A stretch of DNA of 45,622 nucleotides from an uncultured Collinsella sp. (GCA_938005465.1 CALLNU010000035.1:1-45622), one strand, 5' to 3'; shown: positions 1 through 10,164, numbered from the stretch's first letter. The notes: generated by a model from the sequence alone, not told the origin. Translations and numbers: made by a program.

Positions 1-279
1 ACAAATCCAAGTTAGACCATTTCAAATGGTTCGATGTCTGCCCGGATGCGACACTCGGAAGTGTCCATCCTCGCAGTATCCGGTTCTCAAGGTGCACGCT
101 CTGCGGCTGATCCGGTTGCACCGGGCCGCGCGGCAAGGAGATATATTGCCAGACCGGAGGGGCCCCGGGGGCGGGAATCTGGGCGTACACATTTCCTACA
201 TATATTTTAACTCAGCCTACGTTTGCCAGCCGTTCTCTACCACTCGCCGAGGGCCTCTTTATAGTAAAGCGTCATATGG
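1..279 (-). other. Probable rRNA-operon leader (structured RNA, no gene)
   Basis: No convincing protein is seen here. Read on the minus strand, the stretch has an AT-rich promoter-like part (about 195-225). It then has the segment CCTTGAGAACCGGATAC (about 78-94), which resembles the CCTTGAAAACTGGATA-type boxes of Gram-positive rRNA leaders and 16S-23S spacers. Next comes a hairpin with arms GGATGGACACT and AGTGTCGCATCC around a TTCCG loop (about 45-72), and a short palindrome ACCATTTGAAATGGT near the left edge. Its place upstream of a window edge on the minus strand suits a 16S leader, but the rRNA itself is outside the window. This is inference from pattern only. Confidence 0.35.
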
Positions 280-1680
280 CTAAATCTGATAGGCTCCCTT
301 AGCCAAGGCGCAGCCGGCATCGAGCAACTCATCGCGCTCCTCCACCGAGAACCCCTCGGCGTATACGCGAACCACCGGTTCGGTCCCGCTGGGGCGGATC
401 AACAGCCAGGTGTCATCCTCGAATGCCAAACGTAAACCATCCATATGGCTTACAGCCTGCGGCGCCTTGCCGCAAATCGATTTGGGATTCATGCCAGGAA
501 GCAGCGTTCGCAGCGATTCGGCATCTTCGGCCTCAAGGCGCAAATCGCGACGCCCATAGCTCGTCTTACCAAAACTGGCCTCGAGCTGATCGACCAAAAC
601 GCCCAAGGGCGCGCCCGTCTTTGCCATAAGCTCACACAGAATCAGACAAGCAAGGATTCCATCACGCTCGGGCATATGCGCGGCGATGCCGATACCGCCG
701 GCCTCCTCGCCTCCCATGAGGACGCCGCCCTTCTTCATCTCTGCAGCTATATACTTGAAACCGACCGGCTTAACGGTCACACGACAGCCAAGCGCCTCAG
801 CAATGCGGCGCACGAGCGTCGAGCACGAGAGATTGACGACGACACGGCCCTCCAAATTGCGGAATTGAACGAGGTCGCCCAGAACAAGCGCCATGATTTG
901 ATGCGGATGTATATATCTACCGCGTTCGTCGACCGCGCCGATACGATCGGCATCGCCGTCGGTCACCAGGCCCGCGCACGCCCCGTCCACGACAACCGCA
1001 CGCTCGCAAGCGTCCACCCATGGCTCAACAGGGTCGGGGCAAATGTCCTCTTGATCGGACGACTCTCCGGCATGAATCTCGTGCACCTCGACGCCTAGCT
1101 CCCGCAGCAGGTCGGCAAGATATCCCTGGGCCGCGCCGCCCATGGGGTCAACCACCACACGCAGGTGAGCGGCTCGAATGGCCTCGGCATCGACAAACGA
1201 CGCCACCGCCTGCATATAGTCAGGAATAATATCCGCGGTGCGATAGCTTTCCTCGATCCCCATCGGCTCGGGGGCCATGGTCTCTTCGAGCTCTTCGATG
1301 ACATCCTGATTGGCCGTCGAGCCATCTCCCATGCGTAGCTTAAGGCACAGATACCCCTGCGGATGATGGGACCCCGTCACCATGAGCGCACCGCAGGCCT
1401 CGCCGTCATACGCCGCCGCCCACGTAAGGGCGGGAGTCGGGACAGGCCGAGATGCGAGCACTGCGTCCAATCCGTGAGCGGCAAGCACGCCTGCCGCAAG
1501 TTCAGCGAACTCGCGCGCCTGCGGCCGGGTGTCGAACCCTATATATACCGTTTTGCCGGGATTGATCTTTTGCCACAACTCGCCGACGGCATCGGCAATG
1601 CGGGCAACGTTGTCGGCGGTAAAGTCGTCGTCGACGCGGGCGCGCCAACCATCAGTTCCAAAATGAATTATCGCGCACAC
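280..1680 (-). CDS. Phosphoglucomutase/phosphomannomutase family protein
   Basis: A cytoplasmic alpha-D-phosphohexomutase that should move phosphate between C1 and C6 of a hexose phosphate. All four signature loops are visible: FGTDGWR near the N-terminus, the phosphoserine loop TGSHHP (102-107, Ser104), the Mg loop DGDADR (241-246), the sugar loop GEEAGG (324-329) and the phosphate loop RPSGTEP (429-435). The GTG at 1680 is chosen as start because GAGG lies nine bases before it and the protein then begins just ahead of the conserved FGTDGW; an ATG at 1764 would add 28 unlikely residues. The protein is 466 aa, usual for the family. Glucose, mannose or glucosamine specificity cannot be told from sequence. 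Confidence 0.88.
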   Translation of the reverse strand: MCAIIHFGTDGWRARVDDDFTADNVARIADAVGELWQKINPGKTVYIGFDTRPQAREFAELAAGVLAAHGLDAVLASRPVPTPALTWAAAYDGEACGALMVTGSHHPQGYLCLKLRMGDGSTANQDVIEELEETMAPEPMGIEESYRTADIIPDYMQAVASFVDAEAIRAAHLRVVVDPMGGAAQGYLADLLRELGVEVHEIHAGESSDQEDICPDPVEPWVDACERAVVVDGACAGLVTDGDADRIGAVDERGRYIHPHQIMALVLGDLVQFRNLEGRVVVNLSCSTLVRRIAEALGCRVTVKPVGFKYIAAEMKKGGVLMGGEEAGGIGIAAHMPERDGILACLILCELMAKTGAPLGVLVDQLEASFGKTSYGRRDLRLEAEDAESLRTLLPGMNPKSICGKAPQAVSHMDGLRLAFEDDTWLLIRPSGTEPVVRVYAEGFSVEERDELLDAGCALAKGAYQI

Positions 1681-1803
1681 GCGCAGACACCTCACAGTGT
1701 TTGGATCATGGTACGCATGGGGTATACCCGCAACGCTCGCCCAGCAACCTGCCAAAATCGTCATTCACCATTTGGGCAAACGCTACCGACGATGTGCAGG
1801 CAA

Positions 1804-1830
1804 TAAAAAACCGCCCCGTATGGAGCGGTT
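1804..1830 (-). terminator. Intrinsic terminator after the homocysteine methyltransferase
   Basis: A GC-rich hairpin (1811-1828, arms of about 7 bp) is followed on the minus strand by six T. It begins a few bases after the stop codon at 1838. Confidence 0.75.
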
Positions 1831-1837
1831 TCGACCT

Positions 1838-2731
1838 TTATATATCGAGCGCCTCGGCCATCCCCGCCGTGGTGATCGCCGTGGTTCCACAGCAACTGCC
1901 CACCATTGCGGCACCGGCACGCCTCCATTCGATGCAAGCGCGCGCGAAGGCTTCGGGGTTCTCGCGCCACACAGGACCATCCTGTGTTTGGACCGGATCA
2001 CCCACGTTGGGGCGTACCGTGACGGGCGTAGTCGCCGATGCAACCATCCTGGGCACCGCCACGTTCGCGGCCGCAAGTGAACAGCAGTTAACGCCAACCG
2101 AGTTTGCGCCGTGCTTTTCGGCGTACAAAACAGCAGCCTCGATGTTGAGGCCATCGCCTAGCAGGTCGCCTTTATCGTCAACGACAAAACTTACCAAAAC
2201 AGGCATGCCGTCGGCGGCATCCTGGGCGCCGGCAAGCATGGGCTGCAAATTACGGATAGACGTCACCGTCTCGATCAGCAGACCGTCAACACCAGCATTG
2301 AGCAGGGCGTATGCCTGCTCTCTCGAAATGCCTCGGATTTCTCGATACTCGGCAGAGTCTTCGGCAAACCACTCAATGCCGATCGGGCCCATCGAGCCCA
2401 GCAGCAGCTGAGGGTGCGCCTGGCGCGCATCGTCGACGGCAGCGCGATTGACCTCAGCCACGGACGGCGTAATCTGATCTTGCTTGAGGGCATAGCTTGA
2501 TGCCTGAAAGGTATTGGTAATGAGCACCTGCGCACCGGCGGCGACATACAGGCGATGGATACGAGAAACAGTCTGCGGCTCGGCAAGGTTCCAAAACGCC
2601 GGTGGGATGTCGGCGGCATCGTATTCACTCATCAGCACGCTGCCCATGGGGCCCTGCGTCAACAGGGTCTCGCTCGACATGCGGCGCATAAGTTCCTCGC
2701 CGCCGGGGCGGTTGTAATAACTCGTATCCAT
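1838..2731 (-). CDS. Homocysteine S-methyltransferase family protein
   Basis: A zinc-dependent methyltransferase of the BHMT/MmuM/MetH N-terminal family, expected to transfer a methyl group to homocysteine to give methionine. The three zinc cysteines are present: GVNC (Cys216) and GSCCG (Cys280, Cys281). At 297 aa it is a stand-alone domain, with no cobalamin or folate modules. The methyl donor (S-methylmethionine, betaine or a corrinoid protein) is not evident. It starts 12 bases after the stop of the DtxR-type regulator gene and is probably cotranscribed with it. A GAGGAA lies rather far from the ATG at 2731, so an internal ATG (Met15 or Met18) is possible. Confidence 0.82.
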   Translation of the reverse strand: MDTSYYNRPGGEELMRRMSSETLLTQGPMGSVLMSEYDAADIPPAFWNLAEPQTVSRIHRLYVAAGAQVLITNTFQASSYALKQDQITPSVAEVNRAAVDDARQAHPQLLLGSMGPIGIEWFAEDSAEYREIRGISREQAYALLNAGVDGLLIETVTSIRNLQPMLAGAQDAADGMPVLVSFVVDDKGDLLGDGLNIEAAVLYAEKHGANSVGVNCCSLAAANVAVPRMVASATTPVTVRPNVGDPVQTQDGPVWRENPEAFARACIEWRRAGAAMVGSCCGTTAITTAGMAEALDI

Positions 2732-2743
2732 ATATAAGTTTCG

Positions 2744-3166
2744 CTATTCCTCGACGCTGATTCCCTGTTTTTCGAGATAAGCGAGCCAGCGGCTCATCGT
2801 GTCCTCGGAAAGCGCATGTTCCATCATGCACGCCTCGGAATCGGCCCGCTCAAAATCGACGCCGAGCTCCTGGACCAAAAACGTGCGAATAAGGCGATGA
2901 CGGTACCAGATAGCCGTGCCGACCTCGCGACCACGGTCGGTCAGGATGACCTTGCCGTAATGCGATTGCTCGACAAGCTCGGACGCCTTAAGCGCCGAAA
3001 CTGCCTTATTGACCGATGCCTTGGAGACACCAAGACGCTGCGCGATGTCGACCGATCGCACGCCATTGGTCTCCCCTTCTTCGCTTTCGATGCGAACCAT
3101 GCACTCCAAGTAGTCTTCGTTCGCCACCGTTAGATGCAGCTCGCGCGAGCTATTTGTCGTATCCAT
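2744..3166 (-). CDS. DtxR/MntR-family metal-dependent regulator
   Basis: A 140-aa transcriptional regulator. It has an N-terminal winged helix-turn-helix (about residues 15-75; the recognition helix region reads LGVSKASVNKAVSAL) and a C-terminal dimerisation/metal-binding part containing RHRLIRTFL and CMMEHALSED, typical of the Mn/Fe-sensing MntR branch. No SH3-like third domain is present, as in MntR. It is divergent from pepT, and a perfect palindrome lies in its promoter (separate entry), so it likely represses itself. Cotranscription with a homocysteine methyltransferase is unusual for this family. Confidence 0.85.
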   Translation of the reverse strand: MDTTNSSRELHLTVANEDYLECMVRIESEEGETNGVRSVDIAQRLGVSKASVNKAVSALKASELVEQSHYGKVILTDRGREVGTAIWYRHRLIRTFLVQELGVDFERADSEACMMEHALSEDTMSRWLAYLEKQGISVEE

Positions 3167-3197
3167 GACCTTCCGTCCCTTCTGCTTTCAAAGGCTG

Positions 3198-3239
3198 ATT
3201 CTACCCCATCCAAGTGTCGCGGTATGCCGTGGCATACCG
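3198..3239 (-). promoter_or_regulatory. Promoter and palindromic operator of the DtxR-type gene
   Basis: The perfect inverted repeat CGGTATGCC-GT-GGCATACCG spans 3220-3239. On the minus strand a -10-like TAGAAT is at 3198-3203, and the place expected for the -35 (about 3221-3226) falls inside the palindrome. That is the arrangement of an autorepressed promoter. The sequence is not a classical DtxR box. Confidence 0.5.
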
Positions 3240-3286
3240 TGCTAGAGTTCTTGTTGCACACGACGACCAAGATTGGAGCGGTCTTT

Positions 3287-4534
3287 ATGGAAAACAACAC
3301 CACGAACCCCGACGTCCTTGAGCGCTTTTTGCGCTACGTCCAAATCAACACGCAATCCGAGGATGCAAACTGCGACCAGGTGCCTTCGAGCACCGTTCAG
3401 TTTGACCTTGCTAATGTGCTGACCGAGGAGCTGCGCGAGCTCGGCGCGGCCGATGCCCATGTGACCGAGCATGCCTACGTCTGCGCGCATATTCCTGCGA
3501 GCGCGGGCGCGGAGGACAAGCCCGCCCTGGGCCTGATCGCGCACCTCGACACCACCGAGGTTGCGCCGGGCGCCGGCGTGAAGCCGCACATCGTGCGCTA
3601 CGAAGGCGGCGACCTGGTCTGCGGTACCGTTGACGGCAAGCCCGTGGCCATGAGCACCGCCAAGCTTCCCGCCCTGAACGACCTTGTGGGTGAGGACTTG
3701 GTCTGCAGTGACGGCACCACGCTGCTGGGCGCCGACGACAAGGCCGGCGTCGCCGAGATCATGGCGCTTGTCGCGCGTATCGCTCAGGACCCCTCGCTGC
3801 CCCACCCCGCACTCGGCATTTGTTTTTGCCCAGACGAAGAGATCGGTCACGGCGCCGAGCTGTTGGACATCGAGGCCTTTGGCTGCAATTACGCTTACAC
3901 GGTCGACGGCGGTCCCATTGGCGAGCTGGAGTGGGAGTGCTTTAACGCCGCCGAGGCAACCGTTCACTTTGAGGGCCAGTCCATCCATCCCGGTGACGCC
4001 AAAGGCCGCATGGTCAACGCGGGCAATCTGTTCTGCGACTTCAATGCCCTGCTCCCCTACGAGCAGCGTCCGGAATACACCGAGGGCTACGAGGGCTTCT
4101 ATCACCTTGAGGGCGTCTCGGCAACGGTCGACCATGCCACGGCGCGCTATATCGTCCGTGATCACGATGCCGCCAAGTTCCAGCAGAAGCTCGCGCTGAT
4201 TGATTCCGCCGCAGCCCTGCTCAACCAGCGCCTGGGCGAAGAGCGCGTGACGGTCGAGATCAAGCAGCAGTACCGCAACATGGCCGAGATCGTGCGTGAC
4301 TACCCCGAGCTTATCGATGTCGCCAAGGAAGCCTACCTTGCCTGCGGCATTGAGCCCCAGGTGCTGCCGATTCGCGGTGGTACCGACGGTGCGCAGCTGT
4401 CGTTCCGCGGCCTGCCCTGCCCCAACCTTTCCACGGGCGGCTACTGCTACCACGGCGTCAACGAGTTTGTCCCGGTCAGCTCGCTCGTCAAGATGACCGA
4501 CGTCCTCCAGGAACTCGTCGCCCGCTTCGCATAG
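3287..4534 (+). CDS. pepT: Peptidase T (tripeptide aminopeptidase)
   Basis: A cytoplasmic M20B zinc aminopeptidase that removes the N-terminal residue of tripeptides. The di-zinc ligands are visible: His86 and Asp88 in IAHLDTTEVAPG, Asp150 in LGADDKAG, Glu184 (general base) and Glu185 in CPDEEIGHG, Asp207 in YTVDGG, and the C-terminal His in GGYCYHGVNEF. IRGGTDGAQLS is characteristic of PepT. The ATG at 3287 has GGAG eight bases before it and gives 415 aa, close to the usual 408-411; upstream in-frame starts lack a ribosome site. It is divergent from the DtxR-type regulator, whose operator palindrome lies about 50 bp upstream and could affect pepT as well. Confidence 0.93.
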   Translation: MENNTTNPDVLERFLRYVQINTQSEDANCDQVPSSTVQFDLANVLTEELRELGAADAHVTEHAYVCAHIPASAGAEDKPALGLIAHLDTTEVAPGAGVKPHIVRYEGGDLVCGTVDGKPVAMSTAKLPALNDLVGEDLVCSDGTTLLGADDKAGVAEIMALVARIAQDPSLPHPALGICFCPDEEIGHGAELLDIEAFGCNYAYTVDGGPIGELEWECFNAAEATVHFEGQSIHPGDAKGRMVNAGNLFCDFNALLPYEQRPEYTEGYEGFYHLEGVSATVDHATARYIVRDHDAAKFQQKLALIDSAAALLNQRLGEERVTVEIKQQYRNMAEIVRDYPELIDVAKEAYLACGIEPQVLPIRGGTDGAQLSFRGLPCPNLSTGGYCYHGVNEFVPVSSLVKMTDVLQELVARFA

Positions 4535-4561
4535 ATCTGGCCGCACAAGCCCAAAAGACGA

Positions 4562-4597
4562 ATCGCCCCGTCCTCAACCGAGAACGGGGCGATTTTT
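4562..4597 (+). terminator. Intrinsic terminator of pepT
   Basis: The 10-bp arms ATCGCCCCGT and ACGGGGCGAT are followed by a T tract on the plus strand, 28 bases after the pepT stop. Confidence 0.85.
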
Positions 4598-4642
4598 GGT
4601 GCAAGGAGTGTAGTCGGCATCGCTGGTTGAATCAACGTCAGT

Positions 4643-4785
4643 GAGCGACGTCCAGGGCGAACAAGTTGGCATGAAAAAGGCAGGGCATTGACCTTCTGGT
4701 CATGCCCTGCCTTTTGAATGACAAATTGTCGCTCTGGGCGGCGCGCAGCGTCGAGCCGTTACGCGGGCTGGTAAGCCCGCGTAAC
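4643..4785 (-). repeat. Repeat family A, copy 1 (143 bp, two-hairpin element)
   Basis: On the minus strand it begins one base after the LCP stop codon. It has hairpin 1 (GTTACGCGGGC / GCCCGCGTAAC), a conserved linker, then hairpin 2 (AGGCAGGGCAT / ATGCCCTGCCT around GACC-AGAA-GGTC) ending in five T. An outer arm pair, CCAGGGCG with CGCTCTGG, encloses hairpin 2. The same 143-bp layout recurs at 20188-20330, with related copies at 26183 and 40631. It can serve as the terminator of the LCP gene. Confidence 0.8.
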
Positions 4786-4786
4786 T

Positions 4787-6016
4787 CTAGTAGTTGGCTT
4801 CGTAGCCGTTGCCGTCGCCGGTGGGCTCTTCGTAGTAGTCCGAATCGCTCGAATCAGTCGAATCGTCCGAATCGTCAGAGCTAACCGATGAGGTTGCGGT
4901 GCCGTTGGCGTAATCATCGGACGTGTTGTTGTTCAGGTCGCCGATCGTAGAGCTGGAGCCATCGGACTGGCCCATGGTATTGGGGCCCTTGGGATCCTTA
5001 CCAGCGTCGACGCGCTCCATCATTTCCTTAAGCTCGTCCTCGTAGACAAAGACGTAGCTCACGCCATCAATCATGGTGCTGGCATCGGCATACGAAGGCA
5101 AGTTGGCCGAATAGATGCCGTCAACATCCATGCCGCGCATGGCATTGACCGTAGAGACGATGTCTTGAACGCTCATATCGGTCACGAGCATGTCGGACAG
5201 CGAATTGACGAGGTCGAAAACCTTGGTGGCATCGAAGTTGTTGAGGATCTGGTTGGCGAGGGCGCCGAGCACCTGACGCTGGTGGCGCATGCGTGTGTAG
5301 TCGCCATCGGCATAGATGTAGCGGCAACGGGCATAGGTAAGGGCGGTCGCGCCATCCATGTGCTGCTGACCGGCGGTGATCTTAATGTCGAGATGCTCGG
5401 GGTCGTCGACATCGTCGGTTGCGTTAATGTCGATGCCGCCGACCGAATCGATGAGCGACTGCATGCCGTCGAAGCTGACCTCGGCATAGTGGGAAATCTG
5501 GACACCGCACAGCTCGTTGACCGCCTGGACCATGGCTTCGGCGCCGCCGTAGGTATGGCAGGCGTTGATCTTCATGGTCGAGCCGTTGTAGACGACCTTG
5601 GTATCACGCGGAATGGAGATGAGTGTCGCCTGCTTTTGCGTGGGATCGATACGCGCCAGGATAATCGAGTCGGCGCGGTATGTATCCTCGCCCGGGCGAC
5701 CGTCAGTGCCAAGGAGTAGCACGTAGAACGGGTCCTTTGCCTCGTCGGTATCAACCAGGATCTGGCGCAGGTTGTCGGTAATGACGTTGGAATCGCCGAG
5801 CTTGCCCATAATGGTGGCAAACCACAGGCCGGCGGCAGTCGTAGCGCTCAACAGCACACCGAGCACGGCAATGAGCGCGACGCGGCGAACCGTATGACCG
5901 CGACGGCGCTGACGAGCGCGCTCGGAATAGCGGGCAACGTTATCGCGGCTATAGATTTTTGCCTGAGCGCCGGTCGAAGGTCTTCGAGATTCCGTAATGG
6001 GCTTTTTCTTAAACAT
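4787..6016 (-). CDS. LytR-CpsA-Psr (LCP) family cell-wall ligase
   Basis: A membrane-anchored phosphotransferase expected to attach teichoic acid-like or other undecaprenyl-linked glycopolymers to peptidoglycan. A basic cytoplasmic N-terminus (FKKKP, RRRGHTVRR) is followed by one membrane segment (about residues 44-66), then an extracellular LCP domain with LLLGTDGRPGEDTYRADS, ISIPRDTKV and TYARCRYIYADGDYTRMRHQRQV, which supply the Arg/Asp residues that bind pyrophosphate and metal. The C-terminal 60 residues are rich in Ser and Asp and look disordered. The ATG at 6016 has AGG six bases upstream. It lies 12 bases after murA, so the two envelope genes are probably one operon. Confidence 0.9.
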   Translation of the reverse strand: MFKKKPITESRRPSTGAQAKIYSRDNVARYSERARQRRRGHTVRRVALIAVLGVLLSATTAAGLWFATIMGKLGDSNVITDNLRQILVDTDEAKDPFYVLLLGTDGRPGEDTYRADSIILARIDPTQKQATLISIPRDTKVVYNGSTMKINACHTYGGAEAMVQAVNELCGVQISHYAEVSFDGMQSLIDSVGGIDINATDDVDDPEHLDIKITAGQQHMDGATALTYARCRYIYADGDYTRMRHQRQVLGALANQILNNFDATKVFDLVNSLSDMLVTDMSVQDIVSTVNAMRGMDVDGIYSANLPSYADASTMIDGVSYVFVYEDELKEMMERVDAGKDPKGPNTMGQSDGSSSTIGDLNNNTSDDYANGTATSSVSSDDSDDSTDSSDSDYYEEPTGDGNGYEANY

Positions 6017-6028
6017 AGGCAACCTGCA

Positions 6029-7312
6029 TTAGTAGATGACGGGATCGGGAACAATGGCGTGCTCGACATGAGCGCCAAGCGCCTGCAGCTTTTCGACAAA
6101 CTGTTCGTAGCCGCGCTTAATGTGATGGATGGCCGAGACCTCGGTCGTGCCGTCGGCAATGAGGCCGGCAACGACGAGTGCCGCGCCACCACGAAGATCC
6201 GGTGAGGTTACCTGAGCGCCGGAGAAGCCCTTGACGCCGTGAATCATAGCGTGGTGGCTCTCGATGCGAATGTCGGCACCCATGCGCACCAGCTCGGATG
6301 CGAACATAAAGCGATTCTCGAAGATGTTCTCGGTGATAACGGAGCTGCCGTCGGCCAGGGCGGAGAGCACCATGATCTGCGCCTGCATGTCCGTGGGGAA
6401 ACCGGGGAACGGAAGCGTCTGGATGTCGACCGGCTTGATGCACTCGGCACGGTTCACATGGACGCCATCCTCGACGCGCTCGCAGTCGATGCCCATGAGC
6501 TCCATCTTCTTGAGCACCATGCCCAAGTGAATGGGGCAAAAACCCGTGACGTCAACACCGCGATCGTCGGCCATCAGCGCACCGGCGACGATAAAGGTAC
6601 CGGCCTCGATGCGGTCGCCCACCACGCGATGGGTAACGGGATGCAGCTCCTCCACGCCCTCGATGGTCACGACAGGCGTACCGGCGCCGACAATCTTGGC
6701 GCCCATTTCGTTGAGCATGTTGGCGAGATCGACGATCTCGGGCTCGCGGGCGGCATTGTCGATTACCGTGGTACCCTGCGCGCGCACGGAGGCCATGATG
6801 AGGTTCTCGGTCGCACCGACACTGGCAAACTCGAGCGTGACGGTGGTACCGTGCAGGCCCTGGGGCGCGTTGGCGTTGATATAGCCGTGGGCGGTATCGA
6901 ACTCAACGCCCAAGGCCTCAAGACCCAAGATATGCATATCGATCTTGCGAGCGCCCAGGTTGCAGCCGCCGGGCATGGCGATCTTGGCGCGATGGAAACG
7001 GCCCAGCAGGGGTCCCATCACGGCAGTGGAAGCGCGCATCTTGGCAACGAGCTCGTAGGGCGCCTCCCAAGAATCAACCTGGGAGGTATCGATCTCGAGC
7101 GTGTGCTCGTCGAGAACATCGATCGTAGCGCCCATACCCTTGAGCACCTTGCCCATCACGTGGACATCGGAAATATCAGGCACGTTCTGCAGCGTCGTCT
7201 TGCCCGGCGCCAGAAGCGTTGCCGCCATAAGTTTGAGCGCGGAGTTCTTGGCACCCGAAACAGGCACGGAACCTCCGATGGCGTGGCCACCCTCAACGCG
7301 GATAATATCCAA
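6029..7312 (-). CDS. murA: UDP-N-acetylglucosamine 1-carboxyvinyltransferase
   Basis: Catalyses the first committed step of peptidoglycan synthesis, transfer of enolpyruvate from PEP to UDP-GlcNAc, in the cytoplasm. It is 427 aa, full length. Visible residues include Lys22 in SGAKNSALK and the active-site Cys117 in MPGGCNLGARKIDMH; that cysteine is the one fosfomycin alkylates in this family. The start codon is TTG at 7312, supported by AAGGG seven bases upstream and by alignment of the N-terminus (DIIRVEGG). It begins just after the ATP synthase terminator and runs into the LCP gene. Confidence 0.95.
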   Translation of the reverse strand: MDIIRVEGGHAIGGSVPVSGAKNSALKLMAATLLAPGKTTLQNVPDISDVHVMGKVLKGMGATIDVLDEHTLEIDTSQVDSWEAPYELVAKMRASTAVMGPLLGRFHRAKIAMPGGCNLGARKIDMHILGLEALGVEFDTAHGYINANAPQGLHGTTVTLEFASVGATENLIMASVRAQGTTVIDNAAREPEIVDLANMLNEMGAKIVGAGTPVVTIEGVEELHPVTHRVVGDRIEAGTFIVAGALMADDRGVDVTGFCPIHLGMVLKKMELMGIDCERVEDGVHVNRAECIKPVDIQTLPFPGFPTDMQAQIMVLSALADGSSVITENIFENRFMFASELVRMGADIRIESHHAMIHGVKGFSGAQVTSPDLRGGAALVVAGLIADGTTEVSAIHHIKRGYEQFVEKLQALGAHVEHAIVPDPVIY

Positions 7313-7325
7313 GGTCTACCCTTTC

Positions 7326-7364
7326 AAAAAGCATGCCCGGGGTGGCTGGGCCATCCCGGGCATG
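7326..7364 (-). terminator. Terminator of the ATP synthase operon
   Basis: A strong hairpin with arms CATGCCCGGG and CCCGGGCATG (7332-7364) is followed by five T on the minus strand, between atpC and murA. Confidence 0.8.
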
Positions 7365-7400
7365 ATGTGTTCGCAAATGGTCGAACGCCAAAACGTTTGA

Positions 7401-7793
7401 CTATTGGGCAAGCTTGAGCTTACACCATGCGATTTCATTATAGAGGTAGGAGCGGCGTGCATCATCCTCCGACAAATTACCCAGCTTCTCTTCAAAACCT
7501 TGAATATCAGCTTTAACCTTGTCGGCGTCGACGGTCGCCAAATCGCAAGCGCGCTCGGCGAGGACGGTCACGACATCGTCCGCAACCTGGGCATAGCCGC
7601 CGGCCACGGCAAACGTGTGGTCGACAGTGCCCATGGCCTTATCGGAAACGCGAACGTAACCGCGGTCGATCGTGCAGATTTCGCTGGAGTGAGCAGGCAG
7701 AACGCCAAACTCGCCATCCGTGGACGGAATCGACACAAACGCAGCGTCGTCCTCATAGGCGCAGCTCACGGGGCACACGATGCGGATACGCAT
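7401..7793 (-). CDS. atpC: ATP synthase F1 subunit epsilon
   Basis: Central-stalk subunit of F1, 130 aa. It has the N-terminal beta-sandwich (IVCPVSCAYEDDAAFVSIPSTDGEFGVLPAHS, the usual GEFGVLPGH-like motif) and a C-terminal helical hairpin (DKVKADIQGFEEKLG onward) that can inhibit ATP hydrolysis. It starts three bases after the atpD stop and is the last gene of the operon. Confidence 0.93.
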   Translation of the reverse strand: MRIRIVCPVSCAYEDDAAFVSIPSTDGEFGVLPAHSSEICTIDRGYVRVSDKAMGTVDHTFAVAGGYAQVADDVVTVLAERACDLATVDADKVKADIQGFEEKLGNLSEDDARRSYLYNEIAWCKLKLAQ

Positions 7794-7796
7794 AAC

Positions 7797-9250
<1,454 letters not shown>

Positions 9251-9251
<1 letters not shown>

Positions 9252-10159
9252 TACTGTTCCTCCAATGCTGAGGCTCCGCCGACGATCTCGTTGATCTCGG
9301 TCGTAATCGAAGCCTGGCGCACGCGACTATACGTGCGGGTAAGGGTCGAGATGATCGCGGTGGCGTTTTCCGTCGCGGAGTGCATGGCCTTGCGGCGCGC
9401 ACCCTGCTCGGCGGCCGCCGAATCGATCAGGGCCTGGTAGATGACCGTCAGGATATAAGACGGTACAAGCTTGCCGAGAACATGCTCGGGAGAGGGCACG
9501 AACTCGAACGTGGACGAGATGCGCTTAGGGGCGTCGGTCTCGTTCTTACGCGGACCGTGGGCCATAGCGATCATCTCGGGATCGAGCGGCAGCAAGTGCT
9601 CGACGCGAAGCTCCTGATCCACGCGGTTCTTGGCGTGGTGGTAGACAAGCTCGACACGGTCAAGCTCACCGGCACGATACGCATCGCAGATATGAGAGGA
9701 GATCATGCGAGCCTGATTGAAATCGGGCTCGGAGGAATTGCCCTCAAAATGCATGATGACATTTGCGCGGTCACGGAAATACGTGGCCGGCTTACGCCCA
9801 CACGCGATGATCTCGCACTCGATGCCATCGTTCGCCCAAGAAGCGGCGAGCTTTTCGGCCGTGCGCTCCACCGTCGTATTGAAACCGCCGGCAAGGCCGC
9901 GGTCCGAAGCAATGACGACAATCAGGCCATGCTTGACGCTCTCATGCTTCTGCAGCATGGGATCGGTGCCCGAGCAGGAGGCGTCGCCGGCAACCGTCAG
10001 CATGACGTCGGTCAGCGCCTCCTTATAGGGCTCGGCCTGCTTGGAGCGATCGAGGGCACGACGGATCTTGGCCGTAGAGACCATCTCCATCGTGCGCGTG
10101 ATCTGCTTGGTCGTGGTAACCGAGGAGATTCGCTTCTTAATGTCGCGAAGGTTGGCCAT
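9251..10159 (-). CDS. atpG: ATP synthase F1 subunit gamma
   Basis: Rotor shaft of F1, 302 aa. The N-terminal helix (RDIKKRISSVTTTKQITRTMEMVSTAKI) and the C-terminal helix (SATENATAIISTLTRTYSRVRQASITTEINEIVGGASAL) form the coiled coil. The middle Rossmann-like part has VVIASDRGLAGGFN. It is five bases downstream of atpA. Confidence 0.95.
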
Positions 10160-10164
10160 AGGGC

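Noticed and set aside
120..160. A strong ribosome site AAGGAGATATAT with a following gene on the plus strand
   Set aside because: The only frame in reach is a short one of unlikely composition, and the motif forms part of a minus-strand hairpin.
4643..4785. Integron attC sites for the two-hairpin repeats that follow genes
   Set aside because: The conserved end pattern of attC (RYYYAAC and GTTRRRY at the outer ends with bulged bases) is not present, and there is no cassette array or integrase.
4702..4884. Short plus-strand peptides beginning MPCLLNDKLSLWAARS in the family A repeats
   Set aside because: They recur only because the repeat DNA recurs. They run antisense into the ends of unrelated genes, lack good ribosome sites and are not kept in copy 4.
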